From contig CANQNS010000009.1 of assembly GCA_947625285.1 (NCBI GenBank), positions 1 through 64,000 of the forward strand: a DNA stretch of 64,000 nucleotides. Direction: 5' to 3'. The DNA comes from an uncultured Oscillospiraceae bacterium. GTDB taxonomy: Bacteria; Bacillota; Clostridia; Oscillospirales; Oscillospiraceae. The position numbers and the translations under genes were made by a program. Under the pieces are notes generated by a model that was not told where the DNA came from, ran no database searches, and saw only the letters and a program-made list of their open reading frames with translations. Shown piece after piece: positions 37,522 to 44,932 of the stretch (positions are counted from its first letter, which is position 1; each line of letters starts with the position of its first letter).

Positions 37522-38238
37522 ATGGGCGGAAAGAGCGGAATCAAATGGTGGTGGCCTCTGGCGGCTGCGGCGCTGCTGGCGGCAGCCGCCCTGGCCTGGC
37601 AGAGAAACGCCGGCCGGGCGGCGGACGCGGACGCGGAGCCGGTCCCGCCGGTGCTGGTAATCGATCCGGGCCACGGCGGCGCGGACGGTGGCGCGGTGGC
37701 AGCGGATGGGACGCTTGAGAGCGATATCAACCTGGACGTGGCCCTGCGGGTAGAGGCCCTTGCCCGGTTCTGGGGCGCGCAGACCGTCATGACCCGGACC
37801 GGGAAGGACATCGACTACCCCTCGGACGCCACCTCTATCGCCGCGAAAAAGGTGGCCGACCAGCACGCCCGGGCGGGCCTTATCAACAACACCCCCGGCG
37901 CGGTGCTTTTGAGCATCCACCAGAACAAATATCCCGCCGCCGCGCCCCACGGCATCCAGGTCTTTTACGGAAAGGCAGCCGGTAGCGACGCGCTTGCCAA
38001 GCTGGCCCAGGCCAATCTGACGGCCCAGCTGAGCCCGGAAAACCGCCGGGTGGCCGCGCCTGTCGACAAGCGGGTGTATCTCATGGATAAGGCAAAATGC
38101 CCCGCCGTGCTGGTGGAGTGCGGTTTCCTGTCCAACCCGGACGATCTGGCGCGCCTGCAGACCGAGGGCTACCGCCTGAAGCTGGCGGCGGTGCTGCTGG
38201 GGAGCTATCTTGAATACATAAGAGGAACGGCAACATGA
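37522..38238 (+). CDS. cwlD: N-acetylmuramoyl-L-alanine amidase CwlD
   Basis: 238-residue zinc amidase; with PdaA it makes muramic-delta-lactam in the spore cortex. An N-terminal membrane segment (WWWPLAAAALLAAAALAW) is followed by the Amidase_3 motifs VIDPGHGGADGG, the catalytic Glu in TLESDINLDVAL, LLSIHQNK and VECGFLSNPDD. The order is the same as CwlD. GAGGTGG precedes the ATG, and the stop overlaps radA (ATGA). Only a SigA-like promoter was recognised, whereas Bacillus uses SigE/SigG. Confidence 0.92.
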   Translation: MGGKSGIKWWWPLAAAALLAAAALAWQRNAGRAADADAEPVPPVLVIDPGHGGADGGAVAADGTLESDINLDVALRVEALARFWGAQTVMTRTGKDIDYPSDATSIAAKKVADQHARAGLINNTPGAVLLSIHQNKYPAAAPHGIQVFYGKAAGSDALAKLAQANLTAQLSPENRRVAAPVDKRVYLMDKAKCPAVLVECGFLSNPDDLARLQTEGYRLKLAAVLLGSYLEYIRGTAT

Positions 38239-39584
38239 AGGAAAAGACGATCTTTTACTGCACCGCCTGCGGCTATGAGACATCCCGCTGGCAGGGCCAG
38301 TGTCCCGCCTGCCGGGCCTGGAACACGCTGACGGAGGCTCCGGCGGCCCCAAAAGCCACGGAAAAGGCCCGGCCCGTCCGGCGGGCCATGCCCAAGCGGC
38401 TGACGGAGCTGGACGACCGGGATGAGCTGCGGTTCTCCACCGGGGTCGGTGAGCTGGACCGGGTGCTGGGCGGCGGCGCGGTGCGCGGCTCCATCGTCCT
38501 ATTCGGCGGCGCGCCGGGCATCGGCAAGTCCACGCTGCTGCTGCAGGCCTGCGGCAGTATCGGCCCGGGCGAGAGCATCCTCTACGTGACCGGCGAGGAG
38601 AGCGAGCATCAGCTGAAGATGCGCGCCCAGCGGCTGGGGGTCCGCCGGGAGGAGCTGCACGTTCTGGCGGGCACGGACATCAACGACGTGATCGCCGCCA
38701 TCGAGGAGCTGGGCCCGGAGATCGTCATCATCGACTCGGTCCAGACGGTGTACGACCCCAGCCTGAGCACCGCCCCCGGCAGCGTGGGCCAGGTCAAGCA
38801 GTGCGCCATGGAGATCATGCAGCTTGCAAAAACCAGCGGCTTCACCGCCTTTGTGGTGGGCCATGTGAACAAGGAGGGAGCCATCGCCGGGCCCAAGGTG
38901 CTGGAGCACATGGTGGACTGCGTGCTGTATTTCGAGGGGGACGGCTCTCTGAGCTACCGTATCCTCCGGGCGGAGAAGAACCGATTCGGCTCCACCAACG
39001 AGATCGGCGTGTTTGAGATGCGCCGGGAGGGGCTGCGGGAGGTGCCCAATCCCTCCGAGGTCATGCTGGCGGGCCGGCCTTCTGGCGTGCCCGGCACCTG
39101 CGTGGCCTGTGTGATGGAGGGCAGCCGGCCCATTCTGGCGGAGGTCCAGGCCCTGGTGACGCCCACGGGCTTTTCCGCGCCCCGGCGGACCTCCAACGGC
39201 TTTGACTATAACCGGCTGTACCTGCTGCTGGCCGTGCTGGAAAAGCGGGGCGGCATGAATGTGAACGCCTGCGACGCCTATATCAACGTGGTGGGCGGCC
39301 TGACCCTGGACGAGCCCGCCGCCGATCTGGCTGCATGCCTGGCGGTGGCCTCCAGTTTCCGGGATATCCCGCTGCCGGACAAGCTGGCCGCAGTGGGTGA
39401 GGTGGGCCTCACCGGTGAGATACGCAGCGTCCAGGCGCTGGACCTGCGCCTTTCCGAGATCGCCCGCCTGGGCTTTACCCAGTGCGTCATCCCCGCCCGC
39501 ATCCGGGGCGAGCTGAAGCCCCCCAAGGGACTGGATCTCATTCCCGTCAAGACGCTCCGGGAGGCGGTGGAAAAGACGCTGTGA
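38235..39584 (+). CDS. radA: DNA repair protein RadA
   Basis: 449-residue RecA-like helicase processing recombination intermediates. The zinc finger CTACGYETSRWQGQCPAC, Walker A GGAPGIGKSTLLL, RadA-specific KNRFG and the C-terminal Lon-like domain (LTLDEPAADLAACLAVASS) are intact. It overlaps cwlD by 4 bp and its own stop overlaps the GTG of the next gene. Confidence 0.97.
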   Translation: MKEKTIFYCTACGYETSRWQGQCPACRAWNTLTEAPAAPKATEKARPVRRAMPKRLTELDDRDELRFSTGVGELDRVLGGGAVRGSIVLFGGAPGIGKSTLLLQACGSIGPGESILYVTGEESEHQLKMRAQRLGVRREELHVLAGTDINDVIAAIEELGPEIVIIDSVQTVYDPSLSTAPGSVGQVKQCAMEIMQLAKTSGFTAFVVGHVNKEGAIAGPKVLEHMVDCVLYFEGDGSLSYRILRAEKNRFGSTNEIGVFEMRREGLREVPNPSEVMLAGRPSGVPGTCVACVMEGSRPILAEVQALVTPTGFSAPRRTSNGFDYNRLYLLLAVLEKRGGMNVNACDAYINVVGGLTLDEPAADLAACLAVASSFRDIPLPDKLAAVGEVGLTGEIRSVQALDLRLSEIARLGFTQCVIPARIRGELKPPKGLDLIPVKTLREAVEKTL

Positions 39585-40288
39585 GGCTCCTGATAGGGAG
39601 GAGGTACCGGGAGAAACTGGCGCAAAGCCTTGGGGCTCTAGGGATAGAGCCCGTTTGGCTGCCCGACGATCCCGCCCTGGACCAAAGACTTGTCGGTCAC
39701 GCGGACCTGCTGGCGTTCGCTTCCGGCCGGCAGATCGTGCTGGCGGAGGAGCTATGTGATCCATCCAATATCGTTAATTATTTAACTAATATGGGATATC
39801 ACGTCCGGCCAACGAAAAATACAAGGGGATCGCGCTATCCCGCAGACGCGGGCCTGTGCGTGTGCACCACGGGAAAGTATACGATATACGCTCCCGACGC
39901 CATCGACGACGCCATAAGGCCGCTGATCGGCGGCATTCCCGTGACCGTGGCCCAGGGCTACGCGAAATGCGCCGCGTGCGTCGTGGACGACCGATCCATC
40001 ATCACGGCGGACGCTGGCGTCTCCAGAGCTGCGAAAAGCGTGGGGATGGACGTGCTGGACATCGCGCCGGGTCATATCCGCCTGGACGGATATGAGTACG
40101 GCTTCATCGGCGGCGCGTCATTTAAAATAGATGATGATGTGATCGCGTTCACGGGAACGCTGGACGAGCATCCCGACAGAGAGCGCATTCTTTGTTTTCT
40201 GGCGGAACGAGGCAAAATGGTGGAATTTCTCACTCAGGAGCCTATTTTCGATATCGGCGGGGCTATCTGCCTTTCAGCCCTCCCCTAA
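39581..40288 (+). CDS. DUF6873-like (GME-fold) hypothetical protein
   Basis: 235-residue protein resembling the DUF6873 family, which shares a fold with guanidino-modifying enzymes. Motifs seen are HADLLAFASGRQIVL, GYAKCAACVVDDRSIITAD and GFIGGASFKIDDDVIAFTG; a catalytic triad could not be assigned with confidence. GTG 39581 overlaps the radA stop. Its stop codon lies directly beside dif-like site A, so the accessory island inserts immediately after this gene without truncating it. Confidence 0.7.
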   Translation: MRLLIGRRYREKLAQSLGALGIEPVWLPDDPALDQRLVGHADLLAFASGRQIVLAEELCDPSNIVNYLTNMGYHVRPTKNTRGSRYPADAGLCVCTTGKYTIYAPDAIDDAIRPLIGGIPVTVAQGYAKCAACVVDDRSIITADAGVSRAAKSVGMDVLDIAPGHIRLDGYEYGFIGGASFKIDDDVIAFTGTLDEHPDRERILCFLAERGKMVEFLTQEPIFDIGGAICLSALP

Positions 40289-40316
40289 ATTCGGCATAAT
40301 ATTAATTATGCCGAAT
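40289..40316. other. dif-like Xer site A
   Basis: ATTCGGCATAA (40289-40299), central TATTAA, TTATGCCGAAT (40306-40316): perfect 11-bp inverted arms around a 6-bp centre. This matches the dif hallmark CATAA-N6-TTATG seen in E. coli. It lies about 3.6 kb from the Xer gene, adjacent to it if the island is removed. It may also act as a terminator. Confidence 0.65.
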
Positions 40317-40359
40317 TTCCCCTGCGCGGGGAAACTTTCCCTCCCGGGCCGCCGCCCGT

Positions 40360-40388
40360 CGGCGGCATAATTTGGTGTTATGCCGAAT
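40360..40388. other. dif-like site B (7-bp centre)
   Basis: CGGCGGCATAA (40360-40370), TTTGGTG, TTATGCCGAAT (40378-40388). The right arm is identical to site A; the left arm and centre differ. The stop codon of the minus-strand 80-residue gene lies inside its right arm. Confidence 0.5.
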
Positions 40389-40620
40389 CGCTCTCTCTTG
40401 ACACAGCGTTCCCGCCGTCACCTCCGTTCCGCAGGTCCTCCCAAGCCCAACGAGCGTGCAGCCGGAGCCACCCAAAGAGATAGCCCCAAGTGCAACGCTG
40501 CCGCTCGGCCCAGTCATGGCGCACCACGGGCAGCCACAGGAGCCGGAGCTCTCGGAGCTCCCTCTTGCGGCTGCGCCGGACGCGCTCCCGGTCCTGTTCT
40601 TTTGTCGCCGTTGTTGCCAT
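40378..40620 (-). CDS. Small basic hypothetical protein of the island
   Basis: 80-residue Arg/Trp-rich protein (DRERVRRSRKRELRELRLL, WGYLFGWLRLHARWAWEDL) of unknown function. The ATG at 40620 lies seven bases after the TACAAT of a good promoter, so the mRNA would be leaderless; an in-frame GTG two codons upstream would start before the transcript. It ends inside dif-like site B. The basic helix could bind nucleic acid, for example as an accessory factor for the recombinase upstream; this is speculation. Confidence 0.55.
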   Translation of the reverse strand: MATTATKEQDRERVRRSRKRELRELRLLWLPVVRHDWAERQRCTWGYLFGWLRLHARWAWEDLRNGGDGGNAVSRESDSA

Positions 40621-40626
40621 GCCCAC

Positions 40627-40654
40627 ATTGTAGCACGGGCACCCCCCCCGTCAA
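40627..40654 (-). promoter_or_regulatory. Promoter of the small island gene
   Basis: On the minus strand TTGACG (40654-40649), 16 bp including a G8 run, TACAAT (40632-40627). The next ATG follows after six bases. Confidence 0.65.
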
Positions 40655-40656
40655 CT

Positions 40657-41187
40657 CTAAGTTGACCGGCGGCGGTGCCGCATCGGTTTCTCCTCCAAGA
40701 GCCGGTCGGCCATGGCATAGATCATGGTAATCGTCCAATCAGAGTGGTTCAAAGCGCGCCGCACTCTCTCGATGTCGCCATACTTCCTCATGAGCTCCAC
40801 GGCATAGACTTTTCTAAGGCTGTGGACCCCGACGTTTTGAGGAATCCGGAAGGCCCGCGCCGCCCTCTTGACGTCTTTCCAGACCGCCTGCCGGGTGCGG
40901 TGTTTTGTCGGGTCCCACGGGCTGGGGAAAGCCCACTGAGCCGAAGCTTGAGCAAGGATGGCCTCCCTCTCCCATGCCGGGAAGCCGATTTGTTTTCGCT
41001 TCCCCGTCTTGCTCTCCGTGACCCACACGTGGTCCTTGATTTGGTCCGGCCGGAGCTCCAGCACGTCCGAAACCCGAAGCCCCGTCCGTAAACAGACCCG
41101 GCAAACCAGCTCATTCGACCACATAAGGGCCGAAAAGACCCGGTCCACCTGCTCTTGGATGAGATACTGCGTTTTGATTTTGAGCAC
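40657..41187 (-). CDS. Short tyrosine recombinase/integrase (catalytic domain only)
   Basis: 176-residue protein with the complete catalytic set of tyrosine recombinases: Arg in RTGLRVSDVLELR, Lys in SKTGKRKQIGF, HSLRK, the histidine of LNHSDWT and the nucleophile Tyr in TMIYAMAD. The N-terminal SAM-like core-binding domain is missing, so DNA recognition may depend on a partner or the host Xer protein. The start is GTG 41187; no better start exists. It is downstream of Rep on the same strand. Confidence 0.8.
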   Translation of the reverse strand: MLKIKTQYLIQEQVDRVFSALMWSNELVCRVCLRTGLRVSDVLELRPDQIKDHVWVTESKTGKRKQIGFPAWEREAILAQASAQWAFPSPWDPTKHRTRQAVWKDVKRAARAFRIPQNVGVHSLRKVYAVELMRKYGDIERVRRALNHSDWTITMIYAMADRLLEEKPMRHRRRST

Positions 41188-41210
41188 CCTCTTTCTGCAC
41201 TTTTTGGGTC

Positions 41211-41235
41211 GGACCGCCCATGTCGCGGGCGGTCC
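41211..41235. other. Hairpin between island genes
   Basis: GGACCGCCC (41211-41219) and GGGCGGTCC (41227-41235) form a perfect 9-bp stem between the 119-residue gene and the recombinase gene. Possibly an intraoperonic processing site or weak terminator. Confidence 0.45.
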
Positions 41236-41283
41236 GGCTCCGTTTTTACTTTCCGAAAACTGTCAACTGGGTCTGCTGCGGCC

Positions 41284-41643
41284 TCACACGTCAACAATGA
41301 TTGTCACGGGCTCGCCGCCGGAAGTGCCTCCCTCAATTCCAATGAGCTTTTCGCCCACCCAAGCCGCCGCCGTCGCGCTCTTGGCGGCTGCTGCCAGCGC
41401 GTCTTGGTGGAATTTCACTCGGCCCACAGCCCGCGCTTGGTTGTAGACGGACACCAAGGACCGTTTGAAGCGGCTTTGGGCTTGCAGCTCAAGGTCCATG
41501 AACTGCGGCTCCACGTCAGGCCATGCCGCCGCTGCCATGGCGTCGTCAATGGCCGCCTGAGCGCGGGCCGCCTCGAAGAAGCGAGCCCACTGGTCGTCGC
41601 CCCACTCATGGGCCACCACCAGCGGCTTTCGTTTTTCTGCCAT
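41284..41643 (-). CDS. Hypothetical island protein
   Basis: 119-residue soluble, Ala-rich protein (QWARFFEAARAQAAIDDAMAA; HQDALAAAAKSATAAAWVGE). No family recognised. ATG 41643 has GGGGAGA three bases upstream, so the longer open frame through Rep is not used. It starts 26 bp after the Rep stop and probably shares its transcript. Its role in replication or transfer is unknown. Confidence 0.65.
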   Translation of the reverse strand: MAEKRKPLVVAHEWGDDQWARFFEAARAQAAIDDAMAAAAWPDVEPQFMDLELQAQSRFKRSLVSVYNQARAVGRVKFHQDALAAAAKSATAAAWVGEKLIGIEGGTSGGEPVTIIVDV

Positions 41644-41669
41644 GCTCTCCCCTTCTTTCCCGTTTTCGG

Positions 41670-42608
41670 TTAATTCCTGTTTTTTGCTGTCCCGTTCACG
41701 GGACAGCCGGAAGCGTCGGTGCGATAGATCACCAGTCGGCAGCCCATGGAGGGGACGGTCCCCTCCCATGCGCCGGGCACGGCGGCAGCCGTTTCGATGT
41801 CCCCCTCTCCAAAAACGGCCGTTGGTCGCTGGAGCTCGCCGCCGGAATAATACCACCTGCCGCCGATTTTGCCCGTTGTGGCGGCCTCCTTGGTGATGTA
41901 CTTGGTGATGTAAGCGGCAGCCGCGTCGACTTCGCCATAAGGCCGAATAGCGGTGGTGAAGCCCAAGGACCATGCGGGCAGGTTGTAAACGATTTGCCAG
42001 CCGTCGCGCAGCATTCGCTCGCGCTCTGCCGCGCTCTTGGGCCGTCGGGGTCTTGACCCGGCGCGGGTCAGGGTGCCCGAATCCACGGCTCTGATGTCGC
42101 CGCGAAAGAAGCCGTGGAAATGGACCGCGCCGTCCTTGTGGAGCTCCGGGACAAGGACATAAGCGAGCCCGTGGCGGCGCACTTGGTTGTCTGCCCACTG
42201 GCTCATTTTGCGGGTGATGGTCCCCATGTCGTGGCGGTCAATGCGGCTGGGGTCAAGAGTAAGGGTGACGAAATAATCCCACTGGTTCGACCTCACGAAA
42301 TCCCGCAAGGCGGCCTTGGCCCGCCGCATGGACCGCGCACGGTTTTCCGCTGCCCTTGTGTCCGGCAGTTCCAAGCTCTTGCCCTCATGTTCAAGCCGGG
42401 TCATTTCGAGTTCCGGGTCCGCGAGCTCTGCAAAGACCCGCCGAAGCTCCATGAGGGAACCGTGGCTCAGTTCCTCACGATCCGAAGCGCGAGAGAAGCC
42501 AGCGCGCCGAAAAATCGGCCTGTCAGCCACCATAACAAGAGTTGACCCATCAGGATAAACAAGCGTTCTCGCATTTGCGTAGACCTCATTTTTTGTGGCG
42601 AAGATCAT
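41670..42608 (-). CDS. HUH rolling-circle replication initiator (ORF2/G2P-like)
   Basis: 312-residue Rep. Motif I is YFVTLTLDPSRI, the metal-binding HUH is HFHGFF, and the tyrosine motif is AAAYITKYITKEA, with two tyrosines three residues apart as in phage-type Rep proteins. The region before motif I (RAKAALRDFVRSNQWD) is typical of the replication initiators of small Firmicutes elements and filamentous-phage-like proviruses. ATG 42608 gives a conserved-looking start TKNEVYANARTLVYPDG; the ribosome-binding site is weak. No coat, zot-like or relaxase gene is present, so this is a replicon rather than a complete filamentous phage. Confidence 0.82.
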   Translation of the reverse strand: MIFATKNEVYANARTLVYPDGSTLVMVADRPIFRRAGFSRASDREELSHGSLMELRRVFAELADPELEMTRLEHEGKSLELPDTRAAENRARSMRRAKAALRDFVRSNQWDYFVTLTLDPSRIDRHDMGTITRKMSQWADNQVRRHGLAYVLVPELHKDGAVHFHGFFRGDIRAVDSGTLTRAGSRPRRPKSAAERERMLRDGWQIVYNLPAWSLGFTTAIRPYGEVDAAAAYITKYITKEAATTGKIGGRWYYSGGELQRPTAVFGEGDIETAAAVPGAWEGTVPSMGCRLVIYRTDASGCPVNGTAKNRN

Positions 42609-42931
42609 GACAGGTGACGGAATAACGTCCCTGAATCAAGTAGAACGAAACGGACCAGCCCCGGCCGCGCTGCCTTCGGCTCGGGCCCGGCAAGCGCGGG
42701 CCCGGCCTTCGGCCCTGCGGCCTCTTGCGTCGCTGTCGGGCGGCGGCCAATGGCGAGCCCTGGCCGCCGCTGTGGTGGTCCGGGTCTGCCGTCGAGCCGG
42801 GTTCGTCGGGGGCCCGGCGGCGGCCGCTGGTGCGGCCGTCGTCGTGGCCCCACTTCTCGCCCGGTTCCCCGCCGTTGGCGGGGGGCTGTGGTAGGCGCTC
42901 GCGGCGGCCGCTCTCGCGGCCGGCGTTCCGA

Positions 42932-43545
42932 CGCTCCGGCTGCCGCCGTCGCGCTCGCGCCCGGGGGCTCGCCCCCGTCTGCCCCTGTCCGGGGGCTGCG
43001 GCCCCCTGCCTTGGTGGTCGTCCGGGTGCGCGGCCGCTCTCGGTGCGGCGGTGGCCGTCAGCGCGGGTCCTCTTGGTGCGGCGGTCGTTCGGGCCCGCGC
43101 CGGGCTCCGCTGCCGCCGGGCGGCCCTGTGTCTGGTGGGCCGTCCGGCTCTCGCTTTGCCCTCTGCGGTGCCCGGCGGGTCTGTCCCCCTCCTTTGGGGT
43201 GTGCCGGGGGCCCGGCCGCCTGCCCCGCCGTCCCCGGCCCCGCCCGGCTTTGTGCCCGTGCCTTTCGGCGGGCCGGGCGGGGCTGCGCTCGGCTCTGTTG
43301 TCCGGGGTGGTGCTGGTGGGTCGCTTGCCGGTCCGCTGCGGCGTCCCGGCTCGGGGCTGCGCCGCCGCTGCTGCGGCGGCTTGGGGCGGCCCCCTCCCTC
43401 TCCCGGGGGGCGGCCCGCCCCGCTTGGCGGGCCGCGTCGCGGCCCGCTTTGTGCGCGGGCGCGGGGCGGGCGCTGGTGCCCGGCTCCGCCGGGCCTCCCG
43501 GTGGGGTTGGCGCGGCCGTCGGCTGGTCCCGCCGCCGGGGGTGCG
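42932..43545. other. GC-rich adenine desert
   Basis: On the plus strand 42932-43545 has a single A (43060); 43061-43545 is 485 consecutive bases with none, while T is common. The tract is dense in GC hairpins, e.g. CGGCCCGCC/GGCGGGCCG at 43411-43434. Because the minus strand is T-free, all three minus frames are open by default. No frame shows a clear codon-position bias, so I read it as non-coding or as structural DNA of the element. Confidence 0.8.
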
Positions 43546-43580
43546 AGCCGGGGTCCCGGGTGTGGGGAGGCGCGGGCGGG

Positions 43581-43608
43581 GGCCCCGCCGTGCGCGGCGG
43601 GGCCTTTT
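43581..43608 (+). terminator. 10-bp GC hairpin with T-tract at the edge of the GC-rich tract
   Basis: GGCCCCGCCG (43581-43590), TGCG, CGGCGGGGCC (43595-43604), TTTT. Terminator-like on the plus strand, though no plus-strand gene is recognised before it. Confidence 0.5.
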
Positions 43609-43774
43609 CCCCGCTCCGGCCCGGCTGGAAGGCGACGCCCGACCGTCAACGAACGCGCAGCAGCTCACCATCAAGGGAGCTTGTCCGACACAAGATGTGG
43701 TGAGAACAGTGTCTGCAACGCGGCCTTTGTTTCCCTGCGGGAAACGCCGCTCCAAGCTCCGCTTTTTGCCCGAA
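43609..43774. other. Island segment without a recognised gene; possible origin region
   Basis: Contains short dyads CTTGT-CCGAC-ACAAG (around 43680-43694) and TTTCCC-TGC-GGGAAA (around 43728-43743). Such small hairpins next to a Rep gene could include the double-strand origin, but no nick site can be assigned. Confidence 0.3.
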
Positions 43775-43868
43775 ATTCGGCATAATCAATTCAGAGGACA
43801 AACCCGAAATCCGTTCCACCCCAAGGGCTCGCCGCCGCGACTCGGCATAACAAATAATTATGCCGAAT
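43775..43868. repeat. Right-hand dif-like half-site C and full site D
   Basis: Site C (ATTCGGCATAA, 43775-43785) shares 14 bases AAATTCGGCATAAT with site A but lacks the second arm. Site D is ACTCGGCATAA (43840-43850), CAAATAA, TTATGCCGAAT (43858-43868). The stretch between them (GGGCTCGCCGCCGCG) resembles the stretch between A and B (GGGCCGCCGCCCG). C-D therefore looks like a diverged direct copy of A-B. Confidence 0.5.
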
Positions 43869-43887
43869 TATTTGTGTATTTTGCCAC

Positions 43888-43916
43888 TGGACAAGCTCCC
43901 TCTGCTCTGCTATAGT
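43888..43916 (+). promoter_or_regulatory. SigA-type promoter of the Xer gene
   Basis: TGGACA (43888-43893), 17 bp, TATAGT (43911-43916), located 20 bp after dif-like site D. Confidence 0.65.
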
Positions 43917-43939
43917 ACAATATGTTGGGGGTTCTTGCC

Positions 43940-44926
43940 ATGAGCTATCAAAATGAGGCGTCGCCGGTGCTGCGGGAGTTTCTTGTGTACCACGACACCA
44001 TCAAGGGACAATCGAAAAAGACCGTGGATTCCTATTTTATGGATCTGCGAACTTTCACGCGCTATCTTTATATCGCCCGGGATCTTGTCCCCCGTGACAC
44101 GGCTCTGGAGGACGTGGACATCCGAAACGCCGATCTGGGGTTCTATGGCTCCGTCACGCTCCAGGAGGTCTATGACTTTCTGGCGTACCTGTCCCGCGAC
44201 CGGGAGCTGAACGCCGCGTCCCGGGCGCGGATGATAACCAGCCTGAAAGGATTCTATCGGTACCTTACCGTCAAGACCAAGCAGCTCACGGTGGACCCGG
44301 TCCAGGACCTGGACGCGCCAAAGCTGAAAAAGTCCCTCCCCCACTATCTGACGCTGGAGGAGAGCCGCCGGCTGCTGTCGGCGGTGGACGGCAAGAACAA
44401 AGAACGGGACTACTGCATTTTATGCCTGTTTTTGAATTGCGGGCTGCGTATCTCCGAGATGGTGGGGCTGAACCTGTCGGACATCCGGCAGGACAGCCTG
44501 CTGATCCACGGCAAGGGCAACAAGGAGCGGGTGGTCTATCTGAACGACGCCTGCGTGGAGGCTCTGAACGCCTGGCTGGCCGTCAGAAAGGATATCCCCA
44601 CCGCGGACAAGAAGGCGGTGTTCCTGTCCAACCGGCGCACCCGCATGAGCGTGGACACCATCCAGGTCATGGTCCACAAGACGCTCCTGAAGGCGGGCCT
44701 GGACGCCAGCCACATCTCCCCCCACAAGCTGCGCCACACGGCGGCCACTCTGATGCTGCAAAACGGCGTGGACGTGCGTACGCTCCAGGAGGTCCTGGGC
44801 CATGAGAGCCTCAACACCACGCAGATATATACCCACATCGCCAACGCGGAGCTGAAAAAAGCCGCCGCGGCCAACCCCCTGGCGGACTTTGCGCCGGCGG
44901 AGAGAGACACACACACGGAGGAATAA
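43940..44926 (+). CDS. Chromosomal tyrosine recombinase XerC/XerD type
   Basis: 328-residue full-length Xer recombinase, normally resolving chromosome dimers at dif. The N-terminal core-binding domain (VDSYFMDLRTFTRYLYI) is present, unlike the island enzyme. Catalytic residues are CGLRISEMVG, HGKGNKERVV, HKLRHTAATL, GHESLNTTQIYTH. ATG 43940 is preceded by TTGGGGG; TTG 43922 is possible but at the predicted transcript start. Palindromic dif-like sites lie just upstream. The promoter survives beside the island junction, and the next gene begins 7 bp downstream. Confidence 0.92.
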   Translation: MSYQNEASPVLREFLVYHDTIKGQSKKTVDSYFMDLRTFTRYLYIARDLVPRDTALEDVDIRNADLGFYGSVTLQEVYDFLAYLSRDRELNAASRARMITSLKGFYRYLTVKTKQLTVDPVQDLDAPKLKKSLPHYLTLEESRRLLSAVDGKNKERDYCILCLFLNCGLRISEMVGLNLSDIRQDSLLIHGKGNKERVVYLNDACVEALNAWLAVRKDIPTADKKAVFLSNRRTRMSVDTIQVMVHKTLLKAGLDASHISPHKLRHTAATLMLQNGVDVRTLQEVLGHESLNTTQIYTHIANAELKKAAAANPLADFAPAERDTHTEE

Positions 44927-44932
44927 CGGGGC

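Larger units (their letters stand above)
40289..43868. mobile_element. Accessory island with HUH Rep, tyrosine recombinase and flanking dif-like sites
   Basis: The segment between the DUF6873-like gene and the Xer gene carries four minus-strand genes, including a replication initiator and a recombinase, plus a GC-rich adenine-free tract. Both edges carry CGGCATAA...TTATGCCG palindromes (40289-40316, 40360-40388, 43840-43868) and a half-site (43775-43785). The left pair A-B and right pair C-D look like imperfect ~100-bp direct repeats. It is best read as an integrated rolling-circle element using Xer-type sites; the exact ends are not certain. Confidence 0.65.

Noticed and set aside
41670-42608. 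Complete filamentous phage provirus
   Set aside because: Only a Rep-type initiator is present; no coat, assembly (zot-like) or adsorption genes follow.
42932-43545. Diversity-generating retroelement as the cause of adenine loss
   Set aside because: No reverse transcriptase gene and no template/variable repeat pair is present in the window.
42586-43755. Long minus- and plus-strand frames through the GC-rich tract (up to ~390 codons)
   Set aside because: All frames are open because the strand is nearly free of T or A; no frame shows codon-position bias, a good ribosome-binding site or a family match.
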